11,953 nt of DNA from NCBI GenBank assembly GCA_030671465.1, contig DAOVIP010000014.1, positions 1 to 11,953 of the forward strand, read 5' to 3'. The position numbers and the translations under genes are program-made. The notes beneath the pieces were generated by a model, which saw only the letters and a program-made list of their open reading frames with translations, did no database searches and had not been told where the DNA came from. The DNA comes from Candidatus Aminicenantota bacterium (lineage in GTDB: Bacteria > Acidobacteriota > Aminicenantia > UBA2199). Below, piece by piece: positions 7,524-11,953 of the stretch. The first letter of the stretch is position 1, and every line of letters starts with the position of its first letter.

Positions 7524-8539
7524 TGACCGAATCCAATATTCTGCCTTCTAAAAAAAAAGAAGATATCAAATTTGAGAATAAACTCAGGCCCACTCATATC
7601 GAGGAATTTATCGGGCAGAAGAAAAAAATTGAAAACCTGAAGACCTATATAGAAGGAGCAACTAAACGAAAAGAACCTTTGGACCATGTCTTATTTCATG
7701 GTCCTCCCGGATTGGGAAAAACCACTTTGGCCAACATCATTGCTGCTGAGATGGGAGTTCAAATCAAGCAGACTTCAGGACCTGTGCTGGAGAAAAAGGG
7801 GGATATTACGGCTTTGCTTACCGAACTGGAAACATACGATGTGTTGTTTATTGATGAAATACACCGGCTAAAAACATCATTGGAAGAGATTCTGTATAAA
7901 GCAATGGAGGATTTTCAGGTTGATGTGATAATCGGTGAAGGAATTGGAGCCAAGAATATTTCCCTATCTTTAAATCCTTTTACTCTAATCGGTGCTACTA
8001 CCCGTACCGGACTCCTTTCTTCTCCGCTTCGGGATCGTTTTGGTATTTTGATCCATCTCGACTTCTACTCCACCGATGAATTAATCAGGGTTTTGATGAG
8101 AAGTTCTCAAATTTTAAAAATTCGTGTTTCGAATGAAGCCGCGGATCAAATTGCCAGGCGATCGAGAGGCACTCCCCGGATTGCTAATAAACTGTTGAGG
8201 CGGGTGAGGGATTTTGCCCAGGTAAAGGGAGAGGGATTTATTGATCTGAAAATCACCTTGAGTTCATTTGAGGCCTTAGAGGTTGATGAAAATGGTTTTG
8301 ATGAAATTGACCGAAAAATCTTGTTGACTATCATTGAGAATTTTTCCGGGGGGCCGGTGGGATTGTCAACGCTTTCAACCTCAATTCAGGAGGAAAAGGA
8401 AACCCTGCAAGATGTTTACGAACCTTTTCTGGTACAGCAGGGTTATTTAAAAATCACGCCCAGGGGTCGGGTGGCGACAGAAAAAGCGCTGAAACACTTT
8501 AAAACCGGTAAATCCCGGGGGCAAAATTCATTATTCTGA
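7523..8539 (+). CDS. ruvB: Holliday junction branch-migration ATPase RuvB
   Basis: RuvB is the hexameric AAA+ motor that drives branch migration with RuvA. The 338-residue protein shows Walker A GPPGLGKTT (60-68), Walker B/DExH FIDEIHR (109-115), sensor 1 GATTRTG (157-163), the arginine-finger segment LRDRFG (169-174), sensor 2 RGTPR (215-219) and a C-terminal winged helix ending in TPRGRVAT (312-319). All key motifs are intact and length is normal. It is the last gene of the thiC-to-ruvB run; a 65-bp gap with a promoter candidate follows. An A9 tract at 7550-7558 falls in codons 10-12, in the dispensable-looking N-terminal tail. Confidence 0.97.
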   Translation: MTESNILPSKKKEDIKFENKLRPTHIEEFIGQKKKIENLKTYIEGATKRKEPLDHVLFHGPPGLGKTTLANIIAAEMGVQIKQTSGPVLEKKGDITALLTELETYDVLFIDEIHRLKTSLEEILYKAMEDFQVDVIIGEGIGAKNISLSLNPFTLIGATTRTGLLSSPLRDRFGILIHLDFYSTDELIRVLMRSSQILKIRVSNEAADQIARRSRGTPRIANKLLRRVRDFAQVKGEGFIDLKITLSSFEALEVDENGFDEIDRKILLTIIENFSGGPVGLSTLSTSIQEEKETLQDVYEPFLVQQGYLKITPRGRVATEKALKHFKTGKSRGQNSLF

Positions 8540-8576
8540 AAATGTACAATCAAAGGTTTGAGCAGCCGGTTTTAAA
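8498..8576. repeat. Long-range inverted repeat at the ruvB 3' end
   Basis: TTTAAAACCGG at 8498-8508 (inside ruvB) and CCGGTTTTAAA at 8566-8576 (intergenic) are exact 11-bp reverse complements separated by 57 nt. The right arm contains the -35 region proposed for the next gene. No T-tract follows, so a simple intrinsic terminator is not supported; an mRNA 3'-end structure or chance are both possible. Confidence 0.35.
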
Positions 8577-8599
8577 CAAACAGGTAAAATTGTTATAAT
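8571..8599 (+). promoter_or_regulatory. Extended -10 promoter abutting the UbiA-family gene
   Basis: A perfect TATAAT (8594-8599) is preceded by TG one base upstream (TGTTATAAT), an extended -10. A weaker TTTAAA (8571-8576) lies 17 bp upstream. The expected start of transcription, 6-8 nt past the -10, coincides with the ATG at 8605, so the mRNA may be leaderless; no Shine-Dalgarno is visible. Confidence 0.55.
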
Positions 8600-8604
8600 G
8601 TAGA

Positions 8605-9489
8605 ATGAGAATCATCTTATTTTTTATCAAATCATTAAGATTCAAGCAGCAATGGGTAAAAAATATGTTTATTTTTGCCCCCATGGTATTTGCTCTTCAT
8701 TTTCTCCAGTTGAGGTATATAAAGAATGGAATGATTGCCTTTGTTTTATTTGGAATTGTTACCGGATGTGTTTATATCATCAATGATTGTATTGATAAGA
8801 ATAATGATCGATTTCATCCAATAAAACGACTGAGGCCCATAGCCTCCGGGCAATTGAAAGTGAAAACCGCTTTGGTAGGAGTTGTATTTTTGCTGGTGGT
8901 GGATTTATTTCTAATCTATCAGTTTAATACTGATTTTTTCTTGATTTCACTTATTTATATCAGCATTAATATTCTTTACTCCTTTTATTTAAAAAAAGTG
9001 GTTATCCTTGATGTGTTGATTATTGCTTTCGGATTTGTGCTAAGGGTGTTAATCGGGGGGGTTATCGATCAAATCAACTTATCCCCCTGGATTTTGATCA
9101 TGACCTTTTTGATCTCAACATTTCTCGGGCTGGTTAAAAGGCGGCAGGAATTGGTCCGGTTAACTCCGCCTGATGGTCAGATCAATACTCGCCATACCTT
9201 GAAACTGTACAATATTTCTCTTCTGGATCAATTAATTTCTCTGACCACTGCCACTACCTTGATTTCATATATTATGTATGTATTAAATCCTGGTATCCAG
9301 ATGAAGTTCAATACGGAAAATTTATATTTCACCATTCCCTTCGTGGTTTTCGGAATATTTCGCTATTTATATTTAATATACACCGAGGGAAAAGGAGAAA
9401 GTCCCGAAGAGGTCATTTTTTCGGATTTTCCATTTACTCTGAATATCATTCTATGGGTAATTGTTTTTATATTGCTTATAATTTATTAA
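8605..9489 (+). CDS. UbiA-family prenyltransferase, DPPR synthase-like
   Basis: A 294-residue polytopic inner-membrane protein with about eight to nine hydrophobic segments. The aspartate-rich signature NDCIDKNND (60-68, NDxxDxxxD) followed by HPIKRLRPIASG (71-82) matches decaprenyl-phosphate phosphoribosyltransferase (mycobacterial Rv3806c type) better than menaquinone, ubiquinone or heme O prenyltransferases. Later blocks LDVLIIAFGFVLRVLIGG and a KRRQEL segment fit the same subfamily. Such enzymes join phosphoribosyl pyrophosphate to polyprenyl phosphate, giving a lipid-linked pentose donor for envelope glycans. Actinobacterial partners (DprE1/DprE2 epimerase) are not in the window, so the downstream product is unknown. 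The start at 8605 keeps the conserved SLRFKQQWVKN at residues 10-20. Its stop is one base from the next gene's TTG. Family call strong; substrate inferred. Confidence 0.85.
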   Translation: MRIILFFIKSLRFKQQWVKNMFIFAPMVFALHFLQLRYIKNGMIAFVLFGIVTGCVYIINDCIDKNNDRFHPIKRLRPIASGQLKVKTALVGVVFLLVVDLFLIYQFNTDFFLISLIYISINILYSFYLKKVVILDVLIIAFGFVLRVLIGGVIDQINLSPWILIMTFLISTFLGLVKRRQELVRLTPPDGQINTRHTLKLYNISLLDQLISLTTATTLISYIMYVLNPGIQMKFNTENLYFTIPFVVFGIFRYLYLIYTEGKGESPEEVIFSDFPFTLNIILWVIVFILLIIY

Positions 9490-9490
9490 A

Positions 9491-10141
9491 TTGAAAAAAA
9501 CCGAAATTGAGATCATCAGACAAATTCGTTTTGGCAGTGTCAAAGAAAAAGATTTAATCGACATATTTGATAATCAACAGAATAATTACCGCATACGATT
9601 TCATCTGGTCCAGCATCCCAAGTTCCCGGTAAAGATAGCTCTGAATATTATTCACCAGTTGTTTACCATGGATATGATCCGGCTGATCAAGAACAGAAGG
9701 GCCAATCCTTTTATACGGAAAAAGGCCGAGACTGAATTTCTCACCCGCTACCAACGACTCGCACTGGGTGAAAAAATATCGATTTTGAAAACAGCACCGG
9801 CTCAGGTGTTGAATCATTTTATCGAAGAGAATGATTACAGAATTCTGAAGGGCATTCTCAAAAATCAAGAATGCACCGAGGAATTGATTTTAAAATTTAT
9901 CAACAGGAAAACTCAGAAATCAGAGTTCTATCGAGCCCTGCAGTTATCTGATTGGTACAAGAGGCCGGCCATTATCGAGGCGATCATACGGGACCAGGAG
10001 GCTCCGATAAAATTAATTCTGGATATGATTCCCATTTTGAAAACAGCACAGTTGAAAAGACTTTACCATAATGAAAATACCCATGAAATAGTCAAAGAGA
10101 TTATCATGAAACATTTTTCGAATAAAGGGCCTGATCAGTAA
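9491..10141 (+). CDS. HEAT-like repeat protein with internal duplication
   Basis: A 216-residue, probably cytoplasmic and all-alpha protein, without signal peptide or membrane segment. It resembles HEAT/leucine-rich-variant-like proteins seen in Acidobacteria and Aminicenantes, which carry HPxxP...AL..L and LALGEKI elements (here LALGEKISILK, 90-100). Residues 42-83 and 168-209 align without gaps: P46/P172, K48/K174, L51/L177, I54/I180, L57/L183, T59/T185, R64/R190 and L65/L191. This is an internal duplication with a 126-residue offset. The proposed start is a TTG one base after the UbiA-family stop, without a clear ribosome site; the next in-frame ATG lies about 60 codons in and would remove the first repeat. 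A scaffold or adaptor role is a guess; no catalytic motif is visible. Confidence 0.7.
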   Translation: MKKTEIEIIRQIRFGSVKEKDLIDIFDNQQNNYRIRFHLVQHPKFPVKIALNIIHQLFTMDMIRLIKNRRANPFIRKKAETEFLTRYQRLALGEKISILKTAPAQVLNHFIEENDYRILKGILKNQECTEELILKFINRKTQKSEFYRALQLSDWYKRPAIIEAIIRDQEAPIKLILDMIPILKTAQLKRLYHNENTHEIVKEIIMKHFSNKGPDQ

Positions 10142-10164
10142 ATTGGACAGCTATCAGTCTTTTG

Positions 10165-10194
10165 TTGACATTATCAAACATTGTATTGTATATT
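10165..10194 (+). promoter_or_regulatory. Promoter just upstream of the outer-membrane barrel gene
   Basis: A perfect TTGACA (10165-10170) and TATATT (10189-10194, 5 of 6) are 18 bp apart. Transcription would begin near 10201, only a couple of bases before the ATG at 10203, again suggesting a leaderless or near-leaderless message. It supports the ATG at 10203 over the TTG at 10143. Confidence 0.5.
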
Positions 10195-10202
10195 TAAAAC
10201 AA

Positions 10203-11369
10203 ATGAAAAGAGCCATTGGTTTATTTATCATCATCATATCAATAAATTCGCTTGTCCTGGCTTATATTCCCACTTTCTATGGAGCGAGATCTTTATCTCT
10301 TGGATATTCCTCAATGGCCTTTAACTATGATATCAATGCCATTTTCATTAATCCGGCATTATTGACCTATGTCACCCGTTCATTAAGCGGATATCAGTTT
10401 CAGTACAGTTACTCCGATTATAAGGATTTTAAGAATCAATTGGATGAAGCCCTGGAATTTGATTTGAGCAACTTCAACTCATTGAGCGGGAGTGATAAGG
10501 AAATTCTATTTTCGAGACTTAATGATCTGTTTACCTCCAAGCATGGATTCAACGGATTCCGTGCCAGTATTCCGGGCTTGGTTTCCAAAGATTATGGTTT
10601 TTCGGTTTCATTTGTCAATACCGCGATTATCAATCCAATCCAGAATGATATATTTAATAAAGAGGTCGGGGAAGTCACCAATGCAGATATTGCCAGTTTG
10701 AAATTTAATCTCATTGGATTGAGTTATACCCAGTTCTCATTATCATATGGGCTGAATATTTCAACCGGAATCAGTTTTGGAATCAGCCTGCATTATTTAT
10801 ATGGAAAAATTACGGAATTTAGTTCTTCCATTGTTGAACCTATATTTAATACCGATTCTTCCATACAGGATTATCTGGAATATGCCTGGGATGATGCCGA
10901 AGACACTTTCTATAAACTGAATGTGGATATTTCACTCACAGCCGATATTGGAAAATATTTTAAACTGGGTATTATTGCCAAAAATGTTGGAAATCCCACC
11001 CTGGTAACCACGGAAAGAGATATTGTTATGGAGAGAAGGATTATCGCCGGTATTGCGTTCAGGCCCACCATTCAATGGGGGATATATCTGGATATGGACA
11101 TCAATAAAACCGATCTTTACTATAACGGGGAGGATGTTCAATTGATATCTATCGGTGTTGAAAAGGGATTTTTTCAAAACAAGTTGCTGCTGAGAGCGGG
11201 ATTTTTAAGTGATTTAACCGAAAAGTATTTTCTGGGAGGCAAATCCAACAGTTTGTATGGAGTTGGTTTCGGGTTCAATATGAGTAAGATTCTGGTTGAT
11301 TTTGCAATTGGCATTGATAGCGGGGGAGCAATAAATAATATTGCGATTTCCGGTTTTTTTATGTTTTAA
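10203..11369 (+). CDS. PorV/TraF-type outer-membrane beta-barrel protein
   Basis: A 388-residue exported protein. From the ATG at 10203 the N-terminus is a typical signal peptide (MKRAIGLFIIIISINSLVLA). The reading frame is open upstream to a TTG at 10143, which would put 20 extra residues before the signal peptide, so I reject that start. The mature protein opens with GARSLSLGYSSMAFNYDINAIFINPALL, resembling the GARxxGMGxAxxAxxDDxxAxxxNPAxL signature of PorV/PorQ, FadL-like and TraF_2 (PF13729-like) barrels. Alternating beta strands run to the end, and the final residue is phenylalanine (SGFFMF), as expected for a BAM-assembled barrel. Function could be solute uptake or a secretion accessory; sequence does not say. 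No strong Shine-Dalgarno is present. It lies 61 bp after the HEAT-like gene and precedes the pilus ATPase. Confidence 0.8.
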   Translation: MKRAIGLFIIIISINSLVLAYIPTFYGARSLSLGYSSMAFNYDINAIFINPALLTYVTRSLSGYQFQYSYSDYKDFKNQLDEALEFDLSNFNSLSGSDKEILFSRLNDLFTSKHGFNGFRASIPGLVSKDYGFSVSFVNTAIINPIQNDIFNKEVGEVTNADIASLKFNLIGLSYTQFSLSYGLNISTGISFGISLHYLYGKITEFSSSIVEPIFNTDSSIQDYLEYAWDDAEDTFYKLNVDISLTADIGKYFKLGIIAKNVGNPTLVTTERDIVMERRIIAGIAFRPTIQWGIYLDMDINKTDLYYNGEDVQLISIGVEKGFFQNKLLLRAGFLSDLTEKYFLGGKSNSLYGVGFGFNMSKILVDFAIGIDSGGAINNIAISGFFMF

Positions 11370-11377
11370 TGAAACAT
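11361..11377 (+). terminator. Weak hairpin over the barrel gene stop
   Basis: ATGTTT (11361-11366) and AAACAT (11372-11377) form a 6-bp AT-rich stem with a 5-nt loop that covers the stop codon. A second arm pair, TGTTTTA at 11362-11368 and TAAAACA at 11386-11392, offers an alternative fold. Neither has G+C strength or a proper U-tract, so this is a poor intrinsic terminator. Confidence 0.2.
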
Positions 11378-11401
11378 TTAAAATATAAAACAGCCGATAA
11401 T

Positions 11402-11430
11402 TTGACATATTTTGTCATTTTTTATATGAT
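11402..11430 (+). promoter_or_regulatory. Near-consensus sigma70 promoter for pilB/gspE-like gene
   Basis: TTGACA (11402-11407) and TATGAT (11425-11430) are exactly 17 bp apart. Transcription would start near 11437, giving a leader of about 24 nt. The -35 overlaps a small palindrome, TGACA-N5-TGTCA at 11403-11417, that could be an operator. This is one of the two best-spaced promoters in the window. Confidence 0.7.
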
Positions 11431-11460
11431 TATGATATTAATAAGGTAGAGACGAAAGAA

Positions 11461-11953
11461 ATGAAAATTGGCGAGTTGCTTAAAAAAGATGAAAGCATAA
11501 CCGAAGAAAATCTTCGACATGCCCTTGATGTTCAGAAAAAAGAACCGGGTAAACTGGGCAGTATTCTGATTCGACTGGGTTATGTTACCGAGGAAGATAT
11601 CTCCCAGGTTCTCAGTAAACAATTTGGTTATCCATCTATTAATATCTCCAAGTTTGATATCGATGAAAAAATAACCCAGTTGATCAAGCCGGAGATTGCC
11701 CGAAAACATATCGTTCTTCCCGTGCACCGGATCGGTAGCATTTTAACCCTGGCCATGGCTGATCCATCCAATTTGTTCGTACAGGAAGAAATTCGGTTCA
11801 CCACCAATTTAAGAATTCAGGCTGTCATCGCTCCCGAAAGTTCAATACTTCGGTCCATTGACAAGTATTACGGTTCTTCCACGGGAATCGAAGCCCAGAA
11901 ATTTTTAGAGGAGATAGAACTGGATGATGATTCCTCAATTGAATTGATAGAAG
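11461..11953 (+). CDS. PilB/GspE-type secretion ATPase, N-terminal part
   Basis: A partial gene: 164 codons open from the ATG to the right edge. The sequence matches the N-terminal region of type IV pilus/type II secretion assembly ATPases (PilB, GspE, MshE). Residues 2-25 and 31-54 are two 24-residue copies of the MshEN pattern, separated by a 5-residue spacer; each ends LxxQ (Q25, Q54) and has the G at position 3 and L at position 6. The GspE N-terminal fold continues with QFGYPSINI, VLPVHR and LAMADPSN (about 53-102), then an acidic linker. The RecA-like ATPase core with Walker A lies outside the window. It would power pilus extension or secretion at the inner membrane. PilB and GspE cannot be separated without the downstream genes. 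Confidence 0.88.
   Translation, partial: MKIGELLKKDESITEENLRHALDVQKKEPGKLGSILIRLGYVTEEDISQVLSKQFGYPSINISKFDIDEKITQLIKPEIARKHIVLPVHRIGSILTLAMADPSNLFVQEEIRFTTNLRIQAVIAPESSILRSIDKYYGSSTGIEAQKFLEEIELDDDSSIELIE

Noticed and set aside
7301-7687. 128-codon minus-strand open frame across the ruvA/ruvB junction
   Set aside because: Phe/Leu-rich composition typical of the antisense of Lys/Glu-rich genes; both sense genes are certain.
10143-10202. TTG start for the outer-membrane barrel, directly abutting the HEAT-like gene
   Set aside because: It would put 20 residues before a clear signal peptide, and the intervening DNA contains a good promoter.
11422-11727. 101-codon minus-strand open frame opposite the pilus ATPase
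   Set aside because: It is the antisense of a conserved MshEN/GspE N-terminal sequence and has no family signature.
1-11953. Mobile element, CRISPR array, tRNA or rRNA
   Set aside because: No transposase, repeat-spacer pattern, tRNA-like cloverleaf or rRNA sequence was recognised on either strand.

Overview
The window is a compact stretch of about 42% G+C from a Gram-negative-type bacterial chromosome. It carries eleven protein genes, ten complete and one cut by the right edge. I see no RNA genes, mobile elements or CRISPR. Lineage is inferred only from gene families: a secreted sortilin/BNR-type beta-propeller, a short anaerobe-type ThiC, a UbiA-type phosphoribosyltransferase like DPPR synthase, a HEAT-like repeat protein of a kind I associate with Acidobacteria/Aminicenantes, a PorV/TraF-type outer-membrane barrel and a type IV pilus/type II secretion ATPase. 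Together these suggest a diderm of the Aminicenantes/Acidobacteria/Calditrichaeota sort, probably anaerobic. This is a weak assignment.

Layout. At 139-2502 (+) is a secreted 787-residue beta-propeller protein with a strong Shine-Dalgarno. It converges, 5 bp apart, with a class B DnaJ/CbpA-like co-chaperone (2508-3410, -). A 181-bp divergent region (3411-3591) separates dnaJ from thiC and holds a good sigma70-type promoter facing each way. From 3592 a tight plus-strand run follows: thiC, a metallo-beta-lactamase-fold hydrolase, a YebC-family regulator, ruvC, ruvA and ruvB, ending at 8539. Junctions overlap by 1-4 bp or are 2 bp apart (TAATG, TGATG, ATGA, TAATG), so translational coupling of the whole block is likely. 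The ruvCAB part encodes the complete Holliday-junction branch-migration and resolution machine.

After a 65-bp gap a second plus-strand group starts: a UbiA-family phosphoribosyltransferase-like membrane enzyme (8605-9489), a 216-residue HEAT-like repeat protein with an internal duplication (9491-10141) and an outer-membrane barrel (10203-11369). A 91-bp gap with a near-consensus promoter leads into a PilB/GspE-type ATPase (11461 to edge), whose N-terminus fits the cyclic-di-GMP-binding MshEN pattern. This second group looks envelope-related, although the genes need not share one pathway.

Most content is conserved housekeeping. The less ordinary signals are two promoters placed so close to their start codons that leaderless mRNAs are predicted (8605, 10203), inverted repeats over TTGACA elements at 75-104 and 11403-11417, a hairpin/operator candidate between dnaJ and thiC, a thiC with no room for a TPP riboswitch behind its proximal promoter, the duplicated HEAT-like protein and the MshEN motif. 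I found no convincing evidence of a wholly new system.
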